Assembly: GCA_000993595.1 (NCBI GenBank)
Contig: LBWJ01000011.1
Location: 1-35,926, forward strand
DNA from: Candidatus Peregrinibacteria bacterium GW2011_GWC2_39_14
GTDB taxonomy: Bacteria; Patescibacteriota; Gracilibacteria; UBA1369; UBA12463
Direction: 5' to 3'
DNA: 35,926 nucleotides
Shown here: one piece after another, positions 18,191 to 26,237 of the stretch
How positions within the stretch are numbered: the first letter of the stretch is position 1
Layout: each line of letters starts with the position of its first letter
Program-made: the position numbers and the translations under genes
The notes under the pieces: generated by a model
Told to the model about the DNA's origin: nothing
The model's database searches: none
What the model saw: only the letters and a program-made list of their open reading frames with translations

Positions 18191-18907
18191 TTATTTTATA
18201 AATTGAGTTGCTTTTAAACGATGCTTAACCGCTTCATCAGTAACTATTTTTCCGTCATGCAATTTAATAATTCTTGTTGCATGTTCGGCGGTATAAGTTT
18301 CATGCGTTATCAAAATAATTGTATTCCCATGTTCTTCATTCAAGCGTTGCAAAGTTTGCATAACAATCTGTCCGGACTTTGAATCAAGATTACCGGTCGG
18401 CTCATCAGCAAAAATAACAGAAGGATTAAGTATAAGCGCTCTCGCAATCGCAACTCTTTGCTTTTCACCACCGGATAATTGTGAAGGTTCATGACTTAAA
18501 CGATGTGTAAGTCCAACGGAATCAATCGCCTCCAAAGCAAGCGCGTCCCATTTACTTTCCGGAATATCTGAGTATAAAAGCGGAAGTTTCACATTTTCCA
18601 AAACCGTTGTTCTTGGAAGCAAGTTAAAAGCCTGAAAAACAAATCCCATTTTATTATTTCGAAGCTTTGCCAAATCATCTTCCGTATAAGATTCGATCTT
18701 TTTACCTTCAAAATAATATTCTCCACCGGTGTGTTTATCCAAAAATCCAAGAACATGAAGGAGTGTTGACTTCCCTGAGCCTGAAGGGCCCATAATTGCA
18801 ACAAACTCACCTTTTTTTATATCAAAAGTAACACCATCCAAAGCCGTTGTTCTGGCGTCTCCTTCGCCATATATTTTCTCCAAATTTTTTACTTCAATAA
18901 TTTTCAT
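18191..18907 (-). CDS. MacB/LolD-type ABC transporter ATPase
   Basis: 238 aa. Walker A MGPSGSGKST (residues about 39-48), Q-loop FQAFNLLPRTTVLENV, signature LSGGEKQRVAIARAL and Walker B VIFADEPTGNLDSKSG are complete. It belongs to the LolD/MacB subfamily by the sequence around the signature and the D-loop. The ATG overlaps the TGA stop of the adaptor gene by one base (TGATG), so translation is coupled. It powers the permease encoded downstream. Confidence 0.95.
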   Translation of the reverse strand: MKIIEVKNLEKIYGEGDARTTALDGVTFDIKKGEFVAIMGPSGSGKSTLLHVLGFLDKHTGGEYYFEGKKIESYTEDDLAKLRNNKMGFVFQAFNLLPRTTVLENVKLPLLYSDIPESKWDALALEAIDSVGLTHRLSHEPSQLSGGEKQRVAIARALILNPSVIFADEPTGNLDSKSGQIVMQTLQRLNEEHGNTIILITHETYTAEHATRIIKLHDGKIVTDEAVKHRLKATQFIK

Positions 18908-20643
18908 CAGTTATTCATTATAGCTATGCTATCCCCTACTTTAATTCCTTCCAAAATTTCCATATTTCCATTTACATCACGAATCCCAACTTTAATCTTA
19001 ACATCAGAAATTTTTCCGTCTTTATCTTGAACTTTCACAAACCTTTCTCCATCAATCGTAAAAACCGCTCTCTGAGGCACGTAAACCGCGTTTTCACGCG
19101 TTGCGGTAACAATATCGATATTTGCCGTCATACCGGATTTAACTCGTTCATCTTCTTTATCAAAAGCCAATTTAACTTTATAAGTCGGAACACCTTCAAT
19201 AACGGTTTCTGCAGGATCAATTGAAATAACTTTTGCTGAAAAGACCTCACTATCGCCATAAGCATCAAGAGTTATACGAGCGACGTTTTCAACTTTAATT
19301 TTTGCAATATCGACATCCGGAATATCAACTTCAACTTCAAATTTTGCATCACTCATAACGGAAAGAACCGGAACGGCCGCTGAAGCCGCCTCCCCTGCTT
19401 CAAGGTTTTTCTTTGAAATGACTCCATCAATTGGAGATTTTATAATTGTTTTTTCAAATTGTGCGGCAATATTTTGATAATTGGCCGCCGCAGAATTAAG
19501 CTGAGCATTATAAAAATACACATTCGCTTCAGAAGATTTAACCTGTGCTTCAGCCGCAGAAATCTGATCAACCGTATTCCCTGCCTTTTTTAAAAGTAAA
19601 TTATTCTGAGCAACCGTTAATGCAGATTGCGCAGTCGCCAAGCTTGTCTGATTTGTAATTTTTTGTGCATCAATTGCCTGAATTTGCCCAACAACAGCAG
19701 TCATTGCTGCATTAACATTAGTACGACCAAGCGTAATATAAGTTTTATAAGACACAGAAGTCGCAGACGACAAATCCGAAGCATAGCTAACAGCAAGCAT
19801 TAGATTATCCAAAAAAGTTCTTACGATTGATAAATGGTATTTCGCTTTAATCATCGCCTGATTTAAAACCATTTCACTTGGCGAAACGTCCGCTTTTAAA
19901 GCGTCAAGCTCAATGCGCCAATCGTTCAATTGGTTCCCGGAAAGCATTCTCTGCCATTCCGTATCGATTTTAACCTGATTATTTGAAACAGAAAACGTCA
20001 AACCCGGAGTTGTGGTTTCAGAATTTGAAAACATTCCATCTGTTTGTTTTCGAATTGCGTCATCAGCCTTGGAAAAAGCATCAGACAAAACATCTTTTAC
20101 ATCGTCCTTTAAAGACTTAAGATCATTTTCAGCTTTTGTTTCAGCGTTTCTTAGGCTTGTCATAGCACTGTCAACACCGGCTTGTGCTATTTGCAATTCT
20201 TCTTCGCGAGTTCCTTTTTTTATAGATTCGAGATTCGCTTTTTGATACTCAAGGCTTGCCTTTGCTTGCATCAGCTGTCCCCTTGCGGCTTCAACGCTTG
20301 CGCCGGCCTGCCTAACCTGAGCGGAAGAATCGTTGTTAGCAAGTGACGCTAAGACCTGACCCGTTTTCACCTTGTCACCAACTTTAACATTGATATAAGC
20401 AACCTTTCCGGCTTTATCAAAAGTAAGATCAATGGTCTCAGCAGATTTAACTTTACCGGTAACAGAGACCTCTTGACTCATATTACCCGTTTTTGCTTCA
20501 ACAACCGTAAAATCAAGCTTTGCACTTCTTGGAAGCATTGCATAAACAACAATCAGCAAAATAAGTCCAACTGGAAGCGCAATCTTCCATTTTGTCTTTA
20601 GAAACTGCAAAATTGCACGCATAGTATTAAGAATTTTACTCAT
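18907..20643 (-). CDS. MacA/HlyD-type membrane fusion adaptor protein
   Basis: 578 aa, longer than E. coli MacA (about 370). One N-terminal membrane helix (residues about 18-38) is followed by the first half of a biotinyl-lipoyl domain (VSVTGKVKSAETIDLTFDKAGKVAYINVKVGDKVKTGQVLA), a long helical hairpin (about residues 100-400, Ala/Gln-rich), the second lipoyl half (TIIKSPIDGVISKKNLEAGEAAS) and beta-barrel domains. The unusually long hairpin, with a TNQTSLATAQSALTVAQNNLLL coiled-coil stretch, may span a thick wall. It overlaps marR by 8 bp and is the second gene of the operon. Confidence 0.88.
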   Translation of the reverse strand: MSKILNTMRAILQFLKTKWKIALPVGLILLIVVYAMLPRSAKLDFTVVEAKTGNMSQEVSVTGKVKSAETIDLTFDKAGKVAYINVKVGDKVKTGQVLASLANNDSSAQVRQAGASVEAARGQLMQAKASLEYQKANLESIKKGTREEELQIAQAGVDSAMTSLRNAETKAENDLKSLKDDVKDVLSDAFSKADDAIRKQTDGMFSNSETTTPGLTFSVSNNQVKIDTEWQRMLSGNQLNDWRIELDALKADVSPSEMVLNQAMIKAKYHLSIVRTFLDNLMLAVSYASDLSSATSVSYKTYITLGRTNVNAAMTAVVGQIQAIDAQKITNQTSLATAQSALTVAQNNLLLKKAGNTVDQISAAEAQVKSSEANVYFYNAQLNSAAANYQNIAAQFEKTIIKSPIDGVISKKNLEAGEAASAAVPVLSVMSDAKFEVEVDIPDVDIAKIKVENVARITLDAYGDSEVFSAKVISIDPAETVIEGVPTYKVKLAFDKEDERVKSGMTANIDIVTATRENAVYVPQRAVFTIDGERFVKVQDKDGKISDVKIKVGIRDVNGNMEILEGIKVGDSIAIMNN

Positions 20644-21055
20644 GAGAATATTTTTTAAGTTTTATAAGAATTTTTTCAAGATCGATCAATTCCTGATTAG
20701 TAAGGGATTCAAGCGCAAGAAAACCGGCGACATTATTTTTCCATGCCGCATCAATAATCAAATCCGCCTTTTTCGTAACGGAAAGATTCACTTCACGCCT
20801 ATCTTTTTTATCATGTTTTCTTTGAACGTATCCGGCTTTGACAAGCCCATCAACAAGAGAAGTCGCAGAAGCATCTCTAATCCCAAGCATGGTTGAAATA
20901 TCTTTCATCTTCGCCTTATGCTCTTTAATAAACATAATAGCAAACAGTTGCGACATATTAAGCCCCAAGCAACATTTGCGCAAAGCACGCGAACGTATCA
21001 CCCTTCCGAGTTCAAAAAACAACTTTATGACTTTTTCATTTACATCCTTTGGCAT
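20636..21055 (-). CDS. MarR family transcriptional regulator
   Basis: 139 aa. The winged helix-turn-helix is clear: LNMSQLFAIMFIKEHKAKMKDISTMLGIRDASATSLVDGLVKAGYVQRKHDKKDRREVNLSVTKK (about residues 32-98), with the DRR-x-V wing motif typical of MarR. First gene of the efflux operon (marR-macA-macB ATPase-macB permease), whose expression it probably represses through the palindromes in its own leader. Two Cys (CC at about 27-28) could be a redox sensor; that is a guess. Confidence 0.92.
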   Translation of the reverse strand: MPKDVNEKVIKLFFELGRVIRSRALRKCCLGLNMSQLFAIMFIKEHKAKMKDISTMLGIRDASATSLVDGLVKAGYVQRKHDKKDRREVNLSVTKKADLIIDAAWKNNVAGFLALESLTNQELIDLEKILIKLKKYSHE

Positions 21056-21057
21056 AC

Positions 21058-21086
21058 TTAGGTATCTAAATAGTTAGGAGATCTAA
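21058..21086. promoter_or_regulatory. Twin MarR operator
   Basis: Two palindromes, TTAGGTATCTAA (21058-21069) and TTAGGAGATCTAA (21074-21086), with centres about 16-17 bp apart, lie between the -10 box and the marR ATG. Confidence 0.6.
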
Positions 21087-21114
21087 TCATATCATGCAAA
21101 AAATAGGAGGTCAA
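21086..21114 (-). promoter_or_regulatory. marR-mac operon promoter
   Basis: TTGACC (21114-21109), a 17-bp spacer ending TGA, and TATGAT (21091-21086). The operators begin at the -10 box, so a bound repressor would block initiation or clearance. Confidence 0.7.
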
Positions 21115-21125
21115 TACACATAACA

Positions 21126-21154
21126 TTGCCTACTCCAAAATTTCGTGGTAAAAA
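21126..21154 (+). promoter_or_regulatory. tRNA-Ala(GGC) promoter
   Basis: TTGCCT (21126-21131), a 17-bp spacer ending TGG and TAAAAA (21149-21154), 30 bp before the tRNA; divergent from the marR promoter. Confidence 0.5.
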
Positions 21155-21184
21155 TATTCTGCAATAAAAACTCCGCGCAATCAC

Positions 21185-21261
21185 GGGGCCATAGCTCAAC
21201 TGGCTAGAGCGCATCCATGGCATGGATGAGGTTGTGGGTTCGACCCCCATTGGCTCCACCA
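21185..21261 (+). tRNA. tRNA-Ala (anticodon GGC)
   Basis: 77 nt with encoded CCA. Acceptor GGGGCCA pairs TGGCTCC with a G3-U70 pair. The anticodon stem CATCC/GGATG encloses ATGGCAT, anticodon GGC, reading GCC and GCU. A perfect hairpin GCGCCGC-AAA-GCGGCGC follows at once, without a T-run. Confidence 0.97.
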
Positions 21262-21330
21262 CGCGCCGCAAAGCGGCGCAAACTCTAAATACAAAAAGCC
21301 AAGTTCGAGCTAGAACACTTCACTTCAAAG

Positions 21331-21390
21331 TCCGTATACGTTTTATATCACTTATATATAAAATTTACATAAGAAGTATATAAGATTGAT
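21331..21390 (+). repeat. tRNA-linked 60-bp palindromic repeat, copy B
   Basis: Matches the minus strand of 15081-15140 at 56 of 60 positions. It lies 70 bp downstream of tRNA-Ala(GGC), the same side of the tRNA as copy A. With the flank to 21410 it is an imperfect palindrome: AAGTCCGTATAC at the left, and the complement of AAGTTCGTATGC at the right. Confidence 0.85.
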
Positions 21391-21407
21391 ATAACCTGCA
21401 TACGAAC

Positions 21408-21845
21408 TTAAAAAAACATCCCCACCCTCTTCTTGTATTCCACGTACTTCTCGCCATGCAAATCAATCATTTGTTTTTCCTCTATCTTACAATCCAAATA
21501 CCACAAAGGAATAAATGAAAATAACACCAAAAACCATTGAAATAAAGACATCAAAAAGCCAACCCCAAATAAAACTATATAAATCGACACATACATCGGA
21601 TGTCTTGAGTATTTATAAGGGCCACTTGTAACAAGCTTTTTCGTAAACATCGGCTTTGCTAAAAAAATAAACGTCCAAATAACATAAGATAATCCGAGGA
21701 AAATAAAAAGAGACCCTAAAATCAAAAAATAAATATTTTTACTCATCAAAACCTGTTCCGAATAAACAAAAAAATACAAAACCAAACCTTCGATTATCCA
21801 CAAAACTCTAGGCAAAACCTCAATAGCTATATGTTTTTTAGTCAT
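21408..21845 (-). CDS. ICMT/PEMT-type membrane methyltransferase
   Basis: 145 aa with four membrane helices. The C-terminal signature GPYKYSRHPMYVSIYIVLFGVGF (about residues 76-98) and EEKQMIDLHGEKYVEYKKRV is that of the isoprenylcysteine carboxyl methyltransferase / phospholipid methyltransferase family, in which RHP and the E...Y-x-x-Y segments bind SAM. Bacterial members methylate lipids or unknown small compounds. Last gene of a putative operon with the ZIP transporter, 9 bp downstream of it. Confidence 0.8.
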   Translation of the reverse strand: MTKKHIAIEVLPRVLWIIEGLVLYFFVYSEQVLMSKNIYFLILGSLFIFLGLSYVIWTFIFLAKPMFTKKLVTSGPYKYSRHPMYVSIYIVLFGVGFLMSLFQWFLVLFSFIPLWYLDCKIEEKQMIDLHGEKYVEYKKRVGMFF

Positions 21846-21854
21846 ATTTAAAAA

Positions 21855-22598
21855 TTACTCCAAAAGCAAAAGCAGCATCATAATTCCAATCCCAAACACG
21901 AAAAATATAAACTGAAAGAATGCTTTCTTTAAACCACATTCTTTATGCAGTTCCGGAATCAAATCCGATCCGGCAATATAAATGAATGCACCAGCTGTAA
22001 AAGGTACCAAAAATAAAGTTAAATTTGAATTTACGGTTCCAACTAAAAACACAACAACCGCACCAAGAACCGCGGTTAAAGCTGTAACAAAATTAAAAAA
22101 CATGGCTTTTTTCTTTGAAAAACCACCGTAAAGAAGAATGCCAAAATCACCTATCTCTTGCGGAATTTCATGTAAAACAACAGCCAAAGTTGTAGCAATC
22201 CCAACCGGAATACTCACCATATAACTCGCGCCAATAACAAGCCCATCAATAAAATTATGCACCGAATCTCCAACTAAATTCATAAGCGCAACCGGATGCG
22301 GATGAGAGACTGAAGTTGGCACGTGGCAATGCCTCCAGTGAATAAACTTTTCGATAACAAAAAACGTAAGAATCCCACCTATAACATAAAGCGAAACCTG
22401 CAGATCAAAGCCATTTTCCGCTGCCTCAGGAAGAAGATGAATAAACACATCGCCAAACAAAGCGCCTGCGGAAAAACTAACAAAATAAACCAAAACATTC
22501 TGCAAAGATTTATCTCTAAAAAAAATAGCAACAACGCCAACAAGCGACATCGCGCTAACAATCAAAACGCTGATTAATGAATATAAAAAAGCAGACAT
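21855..22598 (-). CDS. ZIP family divalent metal transporter
   Basis: 247 aa from the ATG at 22598; an upstream ATG at 22622 would add MVLIINIF and is less likely. Eight membrane helices. Helix IV NLVGDSVHNFIDGLVIGASY and helix V AVVLHEIPQEIGDFGILL carry the HN-x-x-DG and HE-x-x-QE metal-binding motifs of ZIP transporters, and a His-rich loop (HWRHCHVPTSVSHPHP) precedes helix IV. ZIP proteins import Zn, Fe or Mn. It is read after the TrmB-type regulator (gap 62 bp). Confidence 0.92.
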   Translation of the reverse strand: MSAFLYSLISVLIVSAMSLVGVVAIFFRDKSLQNVLVYFVSFSAGALFGDVFIHLLPEAAENGFDLQVSLYVIGGILTFFVIEKFIHWRHCHVPTSVSHPHPVALMNLVGDSVHNFIDGLVIGASYMVSIPVGIATTLAVVLHEIPQEIGDFGILLYGGFSKKKAMFFNFVTALTAVLGAVVVFLVGTVNSNLTLFLVPFTAGAFIYIAGSDLIPELHKECGLKKAFFQFIFFVFGIGIMMLLLLLE

Positions 22599-22660
22599 GA
22601 ATATATTTATTATTAATACCATCAGATTCTAAATCACATATTCAAATATACCAAGTCTTT

Positions 22661-23416
22661 TTATGAAGAACACATCTTTTCATCCACGATTTTCGCGTAC
22701 TCAAAAGCAAAATTAAAGATTGATCTCTGCGTATCAGCAATATTTTTACTCTGAATAATCACACCAATTTTATCCTCATGTGAAATAATCGCGACCTTAT
22801 CATCGTAAACATTTATCTCATTCTTGAATGGAAATTTATCCTTTGGAATCAAATAAACTTCTCTCAACTCTTTTTCTCCATTTTTCTTAAATTCCAAAGC
22901 TTTTTTATCATAAGAAAAAATACCACGCAACCAGATTTTTCTTTCAACTTTTTTCTTCACATATGTCGGATAATAATCCTTCAACAAAGTATCAACGGCC
23001 AAACTAACATCCGCCCAACAAAGCAATTCCGTTTTTGAGGTTAAAGTATCTTCCATTATCTTCTTAATTCCCTCTACCCCATCATAAATCGTCATCTGAG
23101 GAGTCGAAGCGTACTTAGAGTTCAACAATAGCAATTCAGGCAAAGCAAATTCCAAAGCGGAATATTTTTCATGTTGATCGTTCAAAAGAGAATAAGGATT
23201 CAACGCTCTAAAATATAAAAGACTTCCATACTTCACACGACTAACCAATCCACGCTTTTGTAATTGCTCGAGAACAACATACGTTGTTGGCCTTTTCACT
23301 CCAGTTTTTCGAGACAAAGTGCTGGGCAACGCCTTACCGTACTCCAAAAGTGAAAGATAAATTTTAGCCTCCTTGTCACTCAAGCCTATGTTCACTAAAG
23401 TTTTGATTAAATCCAT
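22661..23416 (-). CDS. TrmB family transcriptional regulator
   Basis: 251 aa from the ATG at 23416 (MDLIKTLVNIGLSDKEAKIYLSLLEYGKALPSTLSRKTGVKRPTTYVVLEQLQKRGLV); an ATG at 23473 lies inside the promoter and is rejected. The N-terminal winged helix-turn-helix is of the TrmB/sugar-type regulator family, and the C-terminal half (PQMTIYDGVEGIKKIMEDTL, then KNEINVYDDKVAIIS) is the TrmB-associated phospholipase D-like sensor domain. Such proteins are common in archaea and Patescibacteria. It heads the TrmB-ZIP-ICMT cluster, so it may sense metal state, but the ligand is unknown. Confidence 0.85.
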   Translation of the reverse strand: MDLIKTLVNIGLSDKEAKIYLSLLEYGKALPSTLSRKTGVKRPTTYVVLEQLQKRGLVSRVKYGSLLYFRALNPYSLLNDQHEKYSALEFALPELLLLNSKYASTPQMTIYDGVEGIKKIMEDTLTSKTELLCWADVSLAVDTLLKDYYPTYVKKKVERKIWLRGIFSYDKKALEFKKNGEKELREVYLIPKDKFPFKNEINVYDDKVAIISHEDKIGVIIQSKNIADTQRSIFNFAFEYAKIVDEKMCSS

Positions 23417-23417
23417 A

Positions 23418-23436
23418 TTGTCAATAATTATAACAA
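23418..23436. promoter_or_regulatory. Candidate TrmB operator
   Basis: An imperfect palindrome with TTGT and ACAA ends around AATAATTATA, between the -10 box and the regulator ATG. A related TTGTTGACAA plus ATAATTATT block lies in the divergent promoter at 23532-23556. Confidence 0.45.
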
Positions 23437-23437
23437 C

Positions 23438-23466
23438 ACTATAGCACAGCCATTCAAAATAGTCAA
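23438..23466 (-). promoter_or_regulatory. TrmB-ZIP-ICMT operon promoter
   Basis: TTGACT (23466-23461), a 17-bp spacer ending TGC, and TATAGT (23443-23438). Confidence 0.7.
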
Positions 23467-23534
23467 TAATCAATTAAATAAGCCATAAAAAGTATCAAAA
23501 TTAATCACAAAATAAATGCCACAAGTCATAATTG

Positions 23535-23563
23535 TTGACAAATCTATAATTATTAGATAATGT
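23535..23563 (+). promoter_or_regulatory. Promoter of the 23586 gene
   Basis: TTGACA (23535-23540) with a weaker -10 region (GATAAT at 23556 or TAATGT at 23558). It is divergent from the TrmB promoter about 70 bp away. Confidence 0.5.
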
Positions 23564-23585
23564 ATATTCTTAAATAATAAATATT

Positions 23586-23996
23586 ATGAACAAAGCTCCT
23601 GACATAATAGATGATGAAATGCCTACTGATTGTTTGGATGGACCCGAGTTTATATTGCTTTTCACAGAAGCCGAAAAGGAATATGACTACTTAAGGTCAG
23701 TGGCAAAAAAAAGCAGCAATCAGCTCGCTATGCTGATCGAAGGGCCGCCAGACATCGATCGTATGCGTGCCGGATGCAGATTATTGGTATGTAAACAATC
23801 AAGAGATTTTTTCTATAGTCGTTTTCCGGAAGATAGAAATCGTATAGAAATATTATTTATCAGAGCACAAAGGATGGTAAACCTCGAAAGGCATAACCAA
23901 GACGGATATTTAATGTTAATGGATTTTATGCCAACGGTATCTGCGCTCATATGTTATATAATAGATATATACAAAAAAAACAAAGAAATATTATAA
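23586..23996 (+). CDS. Hypothetical soluble protein
   Basis: 136 aa, acidic N-terminus (PDIIDDEMPTDCLDGPEF), then mostly helical, with no signal peptide. No family is recognised. It has its own promoter and is followed after 22 bp by the zinc-ribbon gene, with which it may be co-transcribed. Its promoter region carries sequences similar to the candidate TrmB operator, so co-regulation with the metal cluster is possible. Confidence 0.6.
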   Translation: MNKAPDIIDDEMPTDCLDGPEFILLFTEAEKEYDYLRSVAKKSSNQLAMLIEGPPDIDRMRAGCRLLVCKQSRDFFYSRFPEDRNRIEILFIRAQRMVNLERHNQDGYLMLMDFMPTVSALICYIIDIYKKNKEIL

Positions 23997-24018
23997 TTAT
24001 TATTAATAATAAATAAAT

Positions 24019-25677
24019 ATGACCTCACTAACAAAAACCTGCAAAAACTGCGCTAAACCATTCGCAATTGCTCCGGAAGATACTGAATTTTACAAAAAAA
24101 TCGACGTCGCGACTCCAACGCTTTGCCCAACATGCAGATCTCAAAGAAGGCAAGCATTCAGAAATGAATTCTTTTTATACACAAGAAAATGTGATTTTTC
24201 AGGAAAAGAAATAATTTCAATGTATTCTCAAGAAAAACCATATAAAATTTATGACCAAGAAATTTGGTGGTCGGATAAGTGGGATCCAACGACTTATGGA
24301 CGTGATTTTGACTTTAACAGGCCTTTTTTTGAACAATTCATAGAATTGCAGAAAGTAGTGCCAAGAATATCTTTAAATTGCATAAATAATCAAAACAGTT
24401 ATTTCACAAACTATGCGTTTAATAATAAAAACTGCTATTTAATATTCACAACAGATTATTGCGAAGATTCATATTATGGACGCCTTAATTACAGAAATTT
24501 TAAATGCGTCGACGCCGATTACACAAGCGATTCAATCCACTCATATCAAATATCGGACGCTGATAGAGCAAACAACTGTCTCTTCTGTCAAAAAATAACA
24601 GGAAGCAGCAACTTAACCTTCTGCTATGACATGAAAAACTGTCACGATTGCATTGGGTGTTCAAATTTGAGAAGTGCAAGACGCTACATTTTCAATAAGC
24701 AGGTCTCACAAGAAGAATTTGAAGAATTTAAAGCCAAAATGGACCTGGGTTCATATAATAATCTTGAAAAAATTACTAAACAATTCGCCGATATGGTTGA
24801 AAGTAAATGTCCTAAAAAATATCTTGAAAACGTGAACTGTGACGAATGTGTTGGCAATCATTTAAAAAGCTCAAAAAACGCAAAAATGTGTTTTGATAGC
24901 GAAAAATTACACGACATTAAATTCGGAACACAATTAACTGACGCAAAAGACTGTTATGATTGGGATTTCGTTGCCGCCGGCGGTGAACTTTGTTACGAAA
25001 TGGTAAGTTGCGCATATAGAATGGTTAGTTGCAAATTCTGTGTTAATTCATGGGACGGAAACTCAAACATCACATACTGTGACTTATGTCTTGGGAATAA
25101 AGACTTATTCGGATGCATTGGAATGAGAAAAAAACAATATTGCATATTAAATAAGCAATATGAAAAAGAAGAATACGATAAATTGCTGGCAAAAATTATC
25201 GAACATATGAAAAAAACGGGAGAATGGGGAGAATTTTTCCCAATAACAAGCTCCCCTTTTGCATACAATGAATCCGTGGCAAATGAATTTTTTACGCTTA
25301 CGGAAGAACAAATAAAAGAAAAAGGATGGAGCTTTAAAGAACCTGACAAAAAAGAATTTAAAAAACAAACTTACTTAATTCCGGATCACATTAAAGATGT
25401 ACCAAACACAATAACCCAAGAAATTTTAGCTTGTGAAAAATGTGGTAAAAATTACAAAATAATAGAACAGGAGCTTGCTTTTTATAAAGAATCAAATCTG
25501 CCTATTCCTCATAAATGTCACCTTTGTAGACACAGAGGAAGAACGGCAAAAAGAAGTCCAAGAATGATTTGGAAAAGAACGTGCTCAAAATGTAAAATTG
25601 AAATTCAAACAACGTATTCACCAAATAATCCTTCGCCAATTTTATGCGAAAAATGCTACTTGGATTTGGTTGGATAA
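24019..25677 (+). CDS. Large Cys-rich multi-zinc-ribbon protein
   Basis: 552 aa with 36 Cys. Three zinc ribbons are visible: residues about 8-44 (CKNCAKPF ... CPTCRSQRR), about 474-512 (CEKCGKNY ... CHLCRHRGR), both with I-x-x-x-E-x-x-FY and basic ends, and the C-terminal CSKC ... CEKC. The middle holds two related repeats (about 195-235 and 352-392) of the form (S)N-x-T-x-C ... GC-x-x-x-R ... I-x-NKQ-x-x-x-EE. The SPFAYNES stretch is conserved in similar proteins I recall from Patescibacteria; no function is known. No membrane segments. Nucleic-acid binding is a reasonable guess. Confidence 0.75.
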   Translation: MTSLTKTCKNCAKPFAIAPEDTEFYKKIDVATPTLCPTCRSQRRQAFRNEFFLYTRKCDFSGKEIISMYSQEKPYKIYDQEIWWSDKWDPTTYGRDFDFNRPFFEQFIELQKVVPRISLNCINNQNSYFTNYAFNNKNCYLIFTTDYCEDSYYGRLNYRNFKCVDADYTSDSIHSYQISDADRANNCLFCQKITGSSNLTFCYDMKNCHDCIGCSNLRSARRYIFNKQVSQEEFEEFKAKMDLGSYNNLEKITKQFADMVESKCPKKYLENVNCDECVGNHLKSSKNAKMCFDSEKLHDIKFGTQLTDAKDCYDWDFVAAGGELCYEMVSCAYRMVSCKFCVNSWDGNSNITYCDLCLGNKDLFGCIGMRKKQYCILNKQYEKEEYDKLLAKIIEHMKKTGEWGEFFPITSSPFAYNESVANEFFTLTEEQIKEKGWSFKEPDKKEFKKQTYLIPDHIKDVPNTITQEILACEKCGKNYKIIEQELAFYKESNLPIPHKCHLCRHRGRTAKRSPRMIWKRTCSKCKIEIQTTYSPNNPSPILCEKCYLDLVG

Positions 25678-25684
25678 ATAACAC

Positions 25685-26182
25685 TTATTTTGCAAAAGCA
25701 ATCCCAATCCAATCTCCAACTTGATGCGTTACGGCAATAACCACGATCGCAATCAAAACGTGCTCAAGAATAACATGCAAAGGTTTTGTTTTTTCGGCTT
25801 TTGCTAAAAAATAACTCAAAATTGCAAGCAAAGTCACTCCATATACAATACTCACATAAATGGCTGTAGTTAAAGGAAAAATCAAAACCGGAATAACAAA
25901 AGTCAAAGCAAAAATTAATTTAAAAATAAAAGTAGAAAACGTTGCTTCCCAAATCTGCTTATTGCTCTTATCACCAGCTGACTCCTGAGAGATATGAATC
26001 CCCAAAGAGTCCGAAAACGCATCAGCAATCGCGATTGTTAAAATGCCACCCAGAACAACATATTTTGACGAAGTAACGGAATCAAGCCCAACCATAAGGC
26101 CAAGAGTCGTGATAATCGCGGAAGTAAGACCAAAGCTAAAACCTGTTTTTAAAGATGCTCTCATAAAATTAAATTTAGACAA
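25685..26182 (-). CDS. VIT/CCC1-like membrane protein
   Basis: 165 aa with four or five membrane helices. FGLTSAIITTLGLMVGLDSVTSSKYVVLGGILTIAIADAFSDSLGIHISQES (about residues 16-67) resembles the VIT1/CCC1 iron-manganese transporter family, whose first helices carry G-x-x-DG-x-x-x and D-x-x-S motifs. The length is shorter than typical (about 230 aa) and the metal-binding hydrophilic hairpin between helices 2 and 3 is missing. It may transport iron or manganese, but the assignment is by resemblance. Confidence 0.6.
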   Translation of the reverse strand: MSKFNFMRASLKTGFSFGLTSAIITTLGLMVGLDSVTSSKYVVLGGILTIAIADAFSDSLGIHISQESAGDKSNKQIWEATFSTFIFKLIFALTFVIPVLIFPLTTAIYVSIVYGVTLLAILSYFLAKAEKTKPLHVILEHVLIAIVVIAVTHQVGDWIGIAFAK

Positions 26183-26237
26183 TTAATGCCATTCTATATG
26201 GCTTATAGATAAGCGTCAAACAGATGTTAGATAAATG

